This document shows, piece after piece, positions 52,865 to 61,386 of a stretch of 64,000 nucleotides of DNA (positions within the stretch are counted from its first letter, which is position 1; each line of letters opens with the position of its first letter). Both the position numbers and the translations under genes were made by a program. The notes under the pieces were generated by a model. The model worked only from the letters and a program-made list of their open reading frames with translations. It had not been told where the DNA came from and made no database searches. Location: contig CALRPY020000001.1 in the NCBI GenBank assembly GCA_943370145.1, positions 1-64,000 of the forward strand, read 5' to 3'. This stretch comes from Ga0077536 sp943370145. Lineage in GTDB: Bacteria; Pseudomonadota; Gammaproteobacteria; Ga0077536.

Positions 52865-53548
52865 TCAGCTCGCCGGCTTGGTGAGTCCGAGCCGGGTGTA
52901 GTACTTCTCGGGGATGTCCTTCGGATCCTTGTAGATGCACAGCGTGCAGTAGCCCTTGCCAAGCTCGTCGGCCGGCTCGGTGATCACGAACGGGTGGCCG
53001 TCGTTCTCGACGTCGACCCGCTCCATCGCGATCTCGTGCGTGCAGTAGACCGGCACGTTCTCGCGTCCGTAGGTCATGCGCTGCGCGCGTGCGACCTTCA
53101 GGAAAGCGTCCGGCCCTTCATAGCGGCCGTGCATGATCTGGCGGCCGCCGCTGCCGCAGGGTTTCATGCGGATCTCGATCTTCTCGTCATCCTCCACGAT
53201 GTCCATCGGCTGCAGGTGACCGCGCAGGCCCGCGATGAACATCTTCACGCGCTGCTCCAGGTGTTCGGGGCCCTTGGGCAGCTTGCGCGACATCGGGGTC
53301 CACCACGCGCGGATGCCGTCGGTCATCACGTTTTCCAGCGCCTCGTCGCCGTAGCGGCGGCCAACTTCGGACAGCGTGCCGGTCAGCCAGTCGCGGTAGA
53401 GGTCGTGCATGCTGACGAACTCGTTGTACATGCGCTGCGCGAGGCGCTTTGCCTCGACGGGGTCGCCTGCGTCGATCGCGTCGAGCACGCGATCCAGTGT
53501 GCGTTTGCCCATTTCATCGAGTTGGGCCTGGTCGAAGAGTCGGGTCAT
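52865..53548 (-). CDS. Protein of unknown function, possibly ATC-hydrolase-like
   Basis: A 227-residue protein with a helical N-terminal half (about residues 1-110) and a mixed C-terminal half with MKPCGSGGRQIMHGRYEG, VPVYCTHEIAMERV and GKGYCTLCIYKDPKDIPEKY. The spaced cysteines and His suggest a metal or redox site. The pattern weakly recalls L-2-amino-thiazoline-4-carboxylic acid hydrolase (ATC) family proteins; this is a guess. Start ATG 53548 has GGAG seven bases upstream. Downstream of and probably cotranscribed with the phosphotriesterase-family gene (50-bp gap). Confidence 0.65.
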   Translation of the reverse strand: MTRLFDQAQLDEMGKRTLDRVLDAIDAGDPVEAKRLAQRMYNEFVSMHDLYRDWLTGTLSEVGRRYGDEALENVMTDGIRAWWTPMSRKLPKGPEHLEQRVKMFIAGLRGHLQPMDIVEDDEKIEIRMKPCGSGGRQIMHGRYEGPDAFLKVARAQRMTYGRENVPVYCTHEIAMERVDVENDGHPFVITEPADELGKGYCTLCIYKDPKDIPEKYYTRLGLTKPAS

Positions 53549-53598
53549 GGGGCTGCTCCGCGTTGATGGTCGCCGGCTGCAGGCCGGCGACGCAGGGT

Positions 53599-54579
53599 TC
53601 AGTGGGCGAGGCCGGCAGCGAAGAGTCGGCGCGGATTGTCGACCAGGATGGTGTCGATATCGCGGTCGGACATGCCGCCGGCGCGCAACTGCGGCAGGAT
53701 GTGCTTGAAGATGTGCGTCGAACGCCAGTTCGGCAGCATCTCCAGCATCGCCTCGAAGCTGTTCGCATAGGGCACCGGCCGGCCGAGCCAGCACATGATC
53801 GAGTCGTGCGAGACGAGGATGCGCTCGAGATGGCCGGCGGCCGCGAGCTTCATCACGTTGGCGATGCGAACCTCGTCGGGTTGGAACAGCGAGATGCCGA
53901 AGCGATCGAAGCCGACGTAGGCGCCGCGGTCGGCGAGAGACTTGTGATAAGCGTGGTCGTCGCTGCCGTCGGAATGGCCGACGAGCAGCTGACCTGCCGG
54001 CACGCCTTCGCCGGTCACGATATCGATCTGATCGTGCCCGCAGCACGCGTCCTGCGTATGCGAAATCAGCGGCACGCCGGTGACCTTCGCCGCACGCGCG
54101 GCGGCCGTCACCAGCTTGCGCTCGTATTCGGAGACCGTCGGCGCGCCGGTCGCAATCTTGATGGCGCCGGCCTTGATCCCGGTTTCACCGATCCCCGCCT
54201 CGATCTCCTTGATGTAGATGTCGGTGATTTCCTCGCTTGGCAGGTGCCTGAAGGTATAGGTGTTGCCCTCGGCCTCGAAATACGCGCCGGTGGTGCAGAT
54301 GATGCGCATGCCGCTCTTCTGCGACAGCTCGGCGAGGAATTCGGCGTCACGCCCGAGATCCATCGGGCAGGGGTCGACGAAAGTGCCGACACCGTGCCCC
54401 TGCAGTTCCTGCATCTGGTCCACCGCGCGCGCCATCGCCTCGGCGCGCATGAATTTCGGGGCGCGTGCATCGAGCTCCCAACCGGGAAAGCCGACGAGCA
54501 CGTGTTCGTGGACCAGCGTGCGTCCGAGTTCGGCCGGCGTCGCGGTGCCGGTGGTGGTCTGGATTCGGTTCAAGGCCAT
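53599..54579 (-). CDS. Phosphotriesterase-family metal-dependent hydrolase
   Basis: A 326-residue amidohydrolase-fold protein. The binuclear metal set is intact: H24 and H26 (LVHEHVL), bridging K141 (AGAIKIATG), H174 (ISHTQD), H202 (VGHSDG) and D259 (SHDSI). Members include phosphotriesterases, lactonases and proteins of unknown activity; lactone hydrolysis is most common. GAGGGGAG precedes the ATG. Paired with the 227-residue protein of unknown function. Confidence 0.92.
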   Translation of the reverse strand: MALNRIQTTTGTATPAELGRTLVHEHVLVGFPGWELDARAPKFMRAEAMARAVDQMQELQGHGVGTFVDPCPMDLGRDAEFLAELSQKSGMRIICTTGAYFEAEGNTYTFRHLPSEEITDIYIKEIEAGIGETGIKAGAIKIATGAPTVSEYERKLVTAAARAAKVTGVPLISHTQDACCGHDQIDIVTGEGVPAGQLLVGHSDGSDDHAYHKSLADRGAYVGFDRFGISLFQPDEVRIANVMKLAAAGHLERILVSHDSIMCWLGRPVPYANSFEAMLEMLPNWRSTHIFKHILPQLRAGGMSDRDIDTILVDNPRRLFAAGLAH

Positions 54580-54829
54580 GTCGTCTCCCCTCGTCTGGTT
54601 TCACGACCATTCTAGTGCGGCTTGGGCCGGCGCCAAGCGGGCCATGCCGGGACTCGTCGAACACCGGCAATTTCGGCGAAATTTGCGGCGCTGCACGCAA
54701 ACATTGCAGCGAATTGCCGCCGACTCGATGCCTTCCATACCGCGCGGTATGTCAGTACACTGCCGAAGCGCTCTTTTTATTGGGCGTCAACATGAATTCG
54801 GTCTCTCAGGCCTGCAGAGGAAAGAGGCT

Positions 54830-56656
54830 TTGCGCGCGACAGATATCAAGAATCCCGACTACTTTCACAAAGTGGTCGACTGCCAGTGGGCCTGCCCGGC
54901 CCATACCCCCGTCCCCGAATACATCCGAATGATCGCCGCCGGCCGCTACGCCGACGCCTACATGGTCAATTGGAAATCGAATGTGTTCCCGGGCATCCTC
55001 GGCCGCACCTGCGACCGCCCCTGCGAGCCGGCCTGCCGGCGCGGCAGGGTCGAAGAGGAAAACGCCACCAAGCCAGAGCCCGTTGCGATCTGTCGCCTGA
55101 AGCGCGTCGCCGCCGACAACAAGGGCGACGTCAAGGCACGCATGCCGACCGCGCCCGCGAAGCGCAACGGCAAGCGCGTGGCCTGCGTCGGCGCCGGCCC
55201 GTCCGCGCTGACCGTCGCACGCGACCTCGCGCCGCTCGGTTACCAGGTCACCGTGTTCGACGGCGACCCCAAGGCCGGTGGCTTCATGCGCACCCAGGTG
55301 CCGCGTTTCCGCCTGCCGGAAGAAGTCATCGACGAGGAGACGGGCTACATCCTCGATCTCGGCGTCGAATTCCGCGGCGGCACGCGGATAGACTCGCTGC
55401 GCGAGCTGATGAACCAGGGCTACGACGCGATCTTCATCGGCTGCGGCGCGCCGCGCGGCCGTGACCTCGACCTCCCCGGTCGCCAGGAAGCCGCGGCGAA
55501 CATCCACATCGGCATCGACTGGCTGTCCTCCGTGTCCTTCGGCCACATCGAGAAGGTCGGCAAGCGCGTGATCGTCCTCGGCGGCGGCAACACCGCGATG
55601 GACTGCTGCCGCTCCTCGAAGCGCCTCGGCGGCGAGGACGTCAAGGTCATCGTCCGCTCCGGCTTCGAGGAGATGAAGGCCTCGCCGTGGGAAAAGGAGG
55701 ATGCGATGCACGAAGGCATCCCCATCCTCAACTACCTCGTGCCGAAGAGCTTTGTGCACGAGAACGGCCGCCTGACTGGCATGACCTTCGGGAAGGTCAA
55801 GGCCGAGTTCGACGAGAAGGGCCGCCGCAACCTCGTGCCGACCGGCGAACCCGACGAATTCCATGCCTGCGACGACGTGCTGATCGCCGTCGGGCAGGAG
55901 AACGCCTTCCCTTGGATCGAGCGCGACATCGGCCTCGAATTCGACAGGTGGGGACTGCCCGTCCTGAACGAGAAGACCCTGCAGTCGACGGTGCCGAACG
56001 TCTTCTTCGGCGGCGACGCGGCCTTCGGCCCGAAGAACATCATCTGGGCCGTCGCCCATGGCCACGACGCCGCGATTTCGATTGACCGCTTCCTCAACGG
56101 GGAAGACGTCACCGACCGGCCGCCGCCGGAAGTGAACCTCGTGTCCCAGAAGATGGGCATCCACGAGTGGAGCTACGACAACGACGTCTCGAACGACAAC
56201 CGGTATGTCGTGCCGTGGACGGCCGCGGAGACCGCGCTCAGGAGCATCAAGATCGAGGTCGAACTCGGCTTCGACCTGAAGACCGCCTACAAGGAGGCTG
56301 AGCGCTGCCTCAACTGCGACGTGCAGACGGTGTTCAACGCGCCGGCCTGCATCGAGTGCGACGCCTGCGTCGACATCTGCCCGATGGACTGCATCACGTT
56401 CACCGAGAACGGCGACGAAGCGGACCTGCGCACGCGCCTGAAGGCCCCGGCGCTGGACTCGACGCAGGACATCTACGTGGCTGACGGTCTCAAGACCGGC
56501 CGGATCATGGCAAAGGACGAGGACGTCTGCCTGCATTGTGGCCTGTGCGCCGAGCGCTGCCCGACCGGCGCCTGGGACATGCAGAAGTTCCTCCTGCAGA
56601 TGACGCATGCCGGTCCGACGTGCTCGAAGCCACAACCGACGAGGAATGCCGCGTGA
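54830..56656 (+). CDS. NAD(P)-linked flavoprotein / Fe-S subunit of a 2-oxoacid oxidoreductase (KorC-like)
   Basis: A 608-residue protein like the small subunit of glutamate synthase: N-terminal Fe-S region (C18, C22 and CDRPCEPAC around 61-69), FAD site ACVGAGPSALTVARDLAP (about 118-135), NAD(P) site VLGGGNTAMDCCRSS, then a C-terminal pair of ferredoxin-type clusters, CIECDACVDICPMDC and CLHCGLCAERCP. It should pass electrons between NADP and the KorAB core. The start is uncertain: TTG 54830 has AGAGGA upstream; an ATG at 54749 is in frame. The stop overlaps the alpha-subunit GTG. Similar three-subunit 2-oxoglutarate:NADP oxidoreductases are described from Azoarcus. Confidence 0.85.
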   Translation: MRATDIKNPDYFHKVVDCQWACPAHTPVPEYIRMIAAGRYADAYMVNWKSNVFPGILGRTCDRPCEPACRRGRVEEENATKPEPVAICRLKRVAADNKGDVKARMPTAPAKRNGKRVACVGAGPSALTVARDLAPLGYQVTVFDGDPKAGGFMRTQVPRFRLPEEVIDEETGYILDLGVEFRGGTRIDSLRELMNQGYDAIFIGCGAPRGRDLDLPGRQEAAANIHIGIDWLSSVSFGHIEKVGKRVIVLGGGNTAMDCCRSSKRLGGEDVKVIVRSGFEEMKASPWEKEDAMHEGIPILNYLVPKSFVHENGRLTGMTFGKVKAEFDEKGRRNLVPTGEPDEFHACDDVLIAVGQENAFPWIERDIGLEFDRWGLPVLNEKTLQSTVPNVFFGGDAAFGPKNIIWAVAHGHDAAISIDRFLNGEDVTDRPPPEVNLVSQKMGIHEWSYDNDVSNDNRYVVPWTAAETALRSIKIEVELGFDLKTAYKEAERCLNCDVQTVFNAPACIECDACVDICPMDCITFTENGDEADLRTRLKAPALDSTQDIYVADGLKTGRIMAKDEDVCLHCGLCAERCPTGAWDMQKFLLQMTHAGPTCSKPQPTRNAA

Positions 56657-58491
56657 CGCAGTTGTCAGCGATCAACGATTTCGTCATCAAGTTCGCCAAC
56701 ATCAACGGCTCGGGATCGGCCTCGGCGAACGAGCTGTTCGCCAAGTCGATCCTGCGCATGGGCGTGCCCGTCAGCCCGCGCAACATCTTCCCGTCCAACA
56801 TCCAGGGCCTGCCGACCTGGTACGAGGTGCGCGTCAACGAGCAGGGCTGGCTGGGGCGCCGTGGCGGCGTGGACATGATGGTCGCGATGAATCCGCAGAC
56901 CTGGGACGCCGACGTCAAGGAGATCGAACCGGGCGGCTACCTGTTCTACGACAACTCGAAGCCGCTGCCGGCGTCGAAGTTCCGGGACGACATCAACGTC
57001 ATCGGCATGCCGCTGACGCAGCTCTGCAACGCGACCTACACGGACCCGCGCCAGCGCCAGCTGTTCAAGAACATCATCTACATCGGCGCACTGTCGGTGC
57101 TGCTGGACATGGACCCGGAAGCGATCTCGCAACTGATCGCGGAGCAGTACAAGGGCAAGGAAAAGCTGCTCGCCCCGAACCTCAACGCGCTGAAGCTCGG
57201 CCGAGACTACGCGACCGATCACCTGCAGCCGATCGGCCTGCGCGTGCGGCGCGCCGACAACGTCGGCGACCAAATCTTCGTCGACGGCAACAGCGCCGCG
57301 GCGCTGGGCGCGGTGTACGGCGGCGCATCGGTCTGCGCGTGGTACCCGATCACGCCGTCCTCATCGGTCGCCGAGGCCTTCCAGCGCTACTGCGTGAAGT
57401 TCCGCGTGGACCCCGAGACCAAGCGCAACCGCTACGCGATCGTGCAGGCCGAGGACGAACTCGCCTCCATCGGCATGGTGATCGGCGCGGGCTGGAACGG
57501 CGCCCGCGCGTTCACCGCGACCTCGGGCCCCGGCGTGTCGCTGATGCAGGAATTCATCGGCCTCGCCTACTTCGCCGAGATTCCGATGACGATCATCAAC
57601 GTGCAGCGCGGCGGCCCGTCCACGGGCATGCCGACCCGCACGCAGCAGGCCGACGTGCTGTCCTGCGCCTACGCCTCGCACGGCGACACCAAGCACGTGC
57701 TGCTGTTCCCTGAAGACCCGCACGAGTGCTTCGAGCACGCCGCGGCCGCGCTCGATCTGGCCGACCGGCTGCAGACGCCGGTGTTCCTGATGACCGATCT
57801 CGACATCGGCATGAACCAGCGCCTGACGGCGCCCTTCGCCTGGGACGACAGCCGCCGGTATGACCGCGGCAAGGTGATGACCGCCGAAATGCTCGAGCAA
57901 GGCCGCGAATTCGGCCGCTACCTCGACGTCGACGGCGACGGCATTCCCTACCGCACCTATCCCGGCACGCACCCGTCCAAGGGCAGCTACTTCACGCGCG
58001 GCACGACCAAGAACGCCTACGCGGTCTACTCGGAACAGGGTCCGGATTACGTTTACAACGTGCAGCGACTGCTGCGCAAGTTCGAGACGGCGAAGGACCT
58101 GGTGCCGCAACCGGTGCTGACCGAAGCCTCGCAGGGCACGCGCTTCGGCGTGATCTATTACGGATCCACGAGCCCGGCGATGAGCGAAGCCTTCGCCAAC
58201 CTTGAAGCGGCCGGCACCCACGTCGACACGCTGCGCGTACGCGCGTTCCCGTTCAGCGACGCGGTGTCGGATTTCATCATGAACCACGAACACGTGTTCG
58301 TCGTCGAACAGAACCGCGACGGCCAGCTGCGCACGCTGCTGGTCAACGAACTGGGTGTCGACCCGGCGCGGGTGCTTCCGCTGCTGCATTTCGACGGTAC
58401 GCCGATCACCGCCCGCTTCATCACGCGCGAAATCCAGGAACTGACCCGGGCGCTCAACGCGCAGACGCTGCGTCAGGACAAGGTGGCCTGA
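56653..58491 (+). CDS. korA: 2-oxoacid:acceptor oxidoreductase, gamma-alpha fused subunit
   Basis: A 612-residue fusion: an N-terminal gamma domain (about 1-190, with NINGSGSASANELFAKSI) and the alpha domain with GNSAAALGAVYGGASVCAWY-PITPSSS, TSGPGVSLMQEFIGLAYFAE and QRGGPSTGMPTRTQQADV. With the beta subunit it decarboxylates 2-oxoglutarate or a related acid to the CoA thioester. The GTG at 56653 has GAGGA seven bases upstream and overlaps the KorC-like stop. The specificity for 2-oxoglutarate is inferred from the KorABC resemblance only. Confidence 0.93.
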   Translation: MTQLSAINDFVIKFANINGSGSASANELFAKSILRMGVPVSPRNIFPSNIQGLPTWYEVRVNEQGWLGRRGGVDMMVAMNPQTWDADVKEIEPGGYLFYDNSKPLPASKFRDDINVIGMPLTQLCNATYTDPRQRQLFKNIIYIGALSVLLDMDPEAISQLIAEQYKGKEKLLAPNLNALKLGRDYATDHLQPIGLRVRRADNVGDQIFVDGNSAAALGAVYGGASVCAWYPITPSSSVAEAFQRYCVKFRVDPETKRNRYAIVQAEDELASIGMVIGAGWNGARAFTATSGPGVSLMQEFIGLAYFAEIPMTIINVQRGGPSTGMPTRTQQADVLSCAYASHGDTKHVLLFPEDPHECFEHAAAALDLADRLQTPVFLMTDLDIGMNQRLTAPFAWDDSRRYDRGKVMTAEMLEQGREFGRYLDVDGDGIPYRTYPGTHPSKGSYFTRGTTKNAYAVYSEQGPDYVYNVQRLLRKFETAKDLVPQPVLTEASQGTRFGVIYYGSTSPAMSEAFANLEAAGTHVDTLRVRAFPFSDAVSDFIMNHEHVFVVEQNRDGQLRTLLVNELGVDPARVLPLLHFDGTPITARFITREIQELTRALNAQTLRQDKVA

Positions 58492-58492
58492 G

Positions 58493-59548
58493 ATGACCTA
58501 TATCGCCAAGCCGAAACTCCATCACCCGGCGCTGCAACAGAACGCGGTCGGTTTCACCCGCCGCGACTACGAGGGCAAGATTTCGACGCTCTGCGCGGGC
58601 TGCGGGCACGACTCGATCTCCGCCGCCATCGTGCAGGCCTGCTGGGAAATGAACATCGAGCCGCACCGCGTCGCCAAGCTGTCCGGCATCGGCTGCTCGT
58701 CGAAGACGCCCGACTACTTCCTCGGCCCGTCGCACGGCTTCAACACCGTCCACGGCCGCATGCCGTCCGCGCTGACGGGCGCCAACCTCGCCAACCGCGA
58801 CCTGCTCTATCTCGGCGTCTCCGGCGACGGCGACTCCGCGTCGATCGGCCTCGGCCAGTTCGCTCACGCGATGCGTCGCGGCGTGAACATGGTCTACCTG
58901 CTCGAGAACAATGGCGTCTACGGCCTGACCAAGGGCCAGTTCTCGGCAACCGCCGACAAGGGCTCCGCTTCGAAGAAGGGCGTCGCCAACAACGACGCAC
59001 CGATCGACACGGTGTCGCTGGCCCTGATCATGGGTGCGACCTTCGTCGGTCGCAGCTTCTCCGGCGACAAGCACCAGCTCGTGCCGCTGATCAAGGCGGC
59101 CATCAACCACCACGGCGCCGCGTTCATCGACATCGTCAGCCCCTGCGTGGCTTTCAACAACCACCCGGGCAGCACGAAGAGCTACGACTACGTGCGTGAG
59201 CACAACGAGGCCGTGAACCGCATCGACTTCATCGAAGGTCGCAGCGAGATCACCGCCGAATACGCGCCGGGTGCAACGGTCGACATCCAGCAGCACGACG
59301 GCACCTGGCTGCGGCTGCGCAAGGTGCATCCCGAGTACGACCCGACGGACAAGGTCGCGGCGATGAACCAGATCCAGATGCACCAGGCGCGCGGCGAGGT
59401 GGTGACGGGCCTGCTGTACTTCGAGCCGAACGCGCAGGACATGCACGAAAACCTCAACACGGTCGAGACGCCGTTCAACCAGCTTGGCGAAGCGGAACTG
59501 TGTCCCGGCGCCGCGCAGCTCGCAAAGCTGAACGCGTCCCTGCGCTGA
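58493..59548 (+). CDS. korB: 2-oxoacid:acceptor oxidoreductase, beta subunit
   Basis: A 351-residue TPP-binding subunit with LCAGCGHDSISAAI, GIGCSSKTPDYF, TVHGRMPSALTGANLAN, the TPP motif VSGDGDSASIGLGQF and ENNGVYGLTKGQ. The next gene after korA with a one-base gap; AAGG upstream. It ends the three-gene unit. CoA-dependent oxidative decarboxylation linked to ferredoxin-like and NADP transfer through the KorC-like partner is expected. Confidence 0.95.
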   Translation: MTYIAKPKLHHPALQQNAVGFTRRDYEGKISTLCAGCGHDSISAAIVQACWEMNIEPHRVAKLSGIGCSSKTPDYFLGPSHGFNTVHGRMPSALTGANLANRDLLYLGVSGDGDSASIGLGQFAHAMRRGVNMVYLLENNGVYGLTKGQFSATADKGSASKKGVANNDAPIDTVSLALIMGATFVGRSFSGDKHQLVPLIKAAINHHGAAFIDIVSPCVAFNNHPGSTKSYDYVREHNEAVNRIDFIEGRSEITAEYAPGATVDIQQHDGTWLRLRKVHPEYDPTDKVAAMNQIQMHQARGEVVTGLLYFEPNAQDMHENLNTVETPFNQLGEAELCPGAAQLAKLNASLR

Positions 59549-59597
59549 ATCAGTCCTCGGCGGCGCTCCCCGCGGGCGCCGCCACCGCTTTCGTCAC

Positions 59598-60009
59598 CGA
59601 CAACCACTGTTCGCCGCCACCCGGGCCGGCATGCTCGAACGCATGCGCGAGCAGGGCCATCTGCGTGACCGTGTGCCGCGCACCGCCGCCGCCCTGCTCG
59701 ATTTCTATCGCGCGCGGCGCGATGCTTTCGATGAGCTGTTACGGGCGCACTTCGACGGGCTGGCGGACACCGGCGGGCGGCCTCTTATTCCGGCTGCAGC
59801 TGCACGAGCGCGCGCTGGATACCCGCCGCCTGCTGCCTGCCGCCCTCGCCCGCCAGGTGGCGTTCATGCCCGGCGAAGCTTTCTTCGCCGACGAGGCCGG
59901 CGACCGCGGCTGCCTGCGTCTGAATTTCAGCCATGCGTCGCCTGCGGACGCCGCGCGCGGCCTTGCAGCGCTGGCCGGGGTGCTGCGGGATGCGCTTCCC
60001 GGGCGCTAG
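59598..60009 (+). pseudogene. Decayed C-terminal remnant of a PLP-dependent aminotransferase
   Basis: Two adjacent frames read as the end of a class I/II aminotransferase: one frame gives QPLFAATRAGMLERMREQGH and YRARRDAFDELLRAHFDGLA, then after a frameshift near 59770 a second frame gives PAGGLLFRLQLHERALDTRR, ARQVAFMPGEAFFADEAGDR and LRLNFSHASPADAARGL. The N-terminal two-thirds, including the PLP lysine, is absent. The layout resembles MocR or LysN-type enzymes. The final TAG overlaps the stop of the SnoaL gene on the opposite strand in CTAG. Confidence 0.65.
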
Positions 60010-60944
60010 GCGGGGCCGAACGCACGGGTCACTGACTCGGTGTCGAGGTACACGGTGGCCTCGCGCACCTTGCCGCGATCGAAGCGCAGGCAGAAGCAGT
60101 AGTCGTCGTCGTAGCGCTCGCCCCGAAGGGTGCGCGCATGGCCGCGTGCCCGCACCCACACCTGCTCGCCGTCCACGCCGACGTGGTCGACGGCCAGGCC
60201 TGGCTGCCCGTCGAGCGCGGCGAGCAACGGGCCATAAAGTCGCGCGGCGACCTCCGCACGCCCGGCGTAACGGCCGGAAAATCGCGTACGCCCCATCACG
60301 CGGTAATCGACGTCGTCGGCGAGCAGATCGAGCCAGCGCCGCGGGTAATCGGCCGCGGCGCCGTCGAAGACGCCGAGCACGGCATGCCGGCGTTCGTGTG
60401 CGGCTGGCAGCGGATTGCGTAGCGGACTGCTGACGTAGCTCGCAGGCCTCACCGCAGCCTGGCGCTCCATCGCGCCGGGCCGCCGCGGCGCGGTGTCGCG
60501 CTCGGCCAGCGTCCCGAACGACGCCGTCACGGTCTCGGTATCGAGATACTCGTCCAGGGCGACGATGCAACCACCTGCAAGCCGATAGCACAGGCAGTAG
60601 TCGTTATCGTAGCGGCGCCCGTTCTTCAGCAGCGCGCGGCCTGACGCACGGACACAGGCGTGGTCACCGTCGATCATGATCTGGCGCGGGGTCAGCGTGA
60701 GTTCACCGTCGAGTTCGCGCGGCAGGGCGAAGAAGACGGCGGCGCCCCATTCGAAGCGATTGCGGAACGAGCCGGACCACAGCGTGGTGCCGATCAGGCG
60801 CACGCTCGCCCCATCCGCGACGGTCTGGACACAGGCCCTTCCGTACTGGCCGGGTTCGAACATGCGTTCGAGCAGCGCGCGATTGCGCGCACTCAGTGCG
60901 GCATATTCGTCCAACGTGCCGGCGTCCGGCGCCTCGCCGCTCAC
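60006..60944 (-). CDS. Tandem SnoaL-like (NTF2-fold) protein, two domains
   Basis: A 312-residue protein with two related SnoaL/NTF2-like domains, about residues 18-145 and 184-310. Each ends in the same signature: YDNDYCLCYRLAGG...EYLDTETVTASFG in the first, YDDDYCFCLRFDRG...VYLDTESVTRAFG in the second (separated here by dots). NTF2-fold proteins include polyketide cyclases, ketosteroid isomerases and non-enzymatic members. Its start overlaps the single-domain SnoaL gene (ATGA). No membrane segment or signal. Confidence 0.85.
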   Translation of the reverse strand: MSGEAPDAGTLDEYAALSARNRALLERMFEPGQYGRACVQTVADGASVRLIGTTLWSGSFRNRFEWGAAVFFALPRELDGELTLTPRQIMIDGDHACVRASGRALLKNGRRYDNDYCLCYRLAGGCIVALDEYLDTETVTASFGTLAERDTAPRRPGAMERQAAVRPASYVSSPLRNPLPAAHERRHAVLGVFDGAAADYPRRWLDLLADDVDYRVMGRTRFSGRYAGRAEVAARLYGPLLAALDGQPGLAVDHVGVDGEQVWVRARGHARTLRGERYDDDYCFCLRFDRGKVREATVYLDTESVTRAFGPA

Positions 60945-61333
60945 AGCAGCAGGATGCGATTCGCGTGGTCGGTGTCGAGGTATTCACGCACCGCGAGCAG
61001 CTTGTCGCCCCGGATGACGTGCTGGATGTGATAGTGGTTGTTGTAGACGCGACCATTGACCCGCGTGCCGAGAGATTCCGCCTCCATTGCCACGCGGTCG
61101 TCCTCCGCGGTCAGGATCTTCGGCGTGACGACGATCCCGGCGGGAAACTCGGTCAGGATGCCGCTCGACAATTCGACGAACTGCGCCTTGCTGTAGGTGC
61201 CGGAGATCGGCAGTTCGCCGGCGATCCACCAGGTGGCGTCCTCGGCCAGCATGTCATAGGCGTCCTGCATGCGCAGCGTGGAAAACGCCGTCCAGAAACG
61301 CCTCACCAGTTCCTTGTTGTCTTCGAGACCCAT
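60941..61333 (-). CDS. SnoaL-like (NTF2-fold) protein, one domain
   Basis: A 130-residue SnoaL-like protein: NKELVRRFWTAFSTLRMQDA, AEDATWWIAGELPISGTYSK and the ending REYLDTDHANRIL, the same EYLDT element as in the downstream two-domain gene. Upstream GGAGGAG supports the ATG at 61333. Located between a P450 gene (53 bp upstream) and the two-domain gene (4-bp overlap), all on one strand. Confidence 0.88.
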   Translation of the reverse strand: MGLEDNKELVRRFWTAFSTLRMQDAYDMLAEDATWWIAGELPISGTYSKAQFVELSSGILTEFPAGIVVTPKILTAEDDRVAMEAESLGTRVNGRVYNNHYHIQHVIRGDKLLAVREYLDTDHANRILLL

Positions 61334-61386
61334 GCGAGTGCTCCTCCCGGGTCGGCCGCGGCCGCCCGCTGTCCGTATGGTGGTAC

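Noticed and set aside
54465..54932. ATG at 54792 in another frame just before the KorC-like gene
   Set aside because: Its frame does not read into the conserved protein; it gives a short Arg/Pro-rich peptide only.
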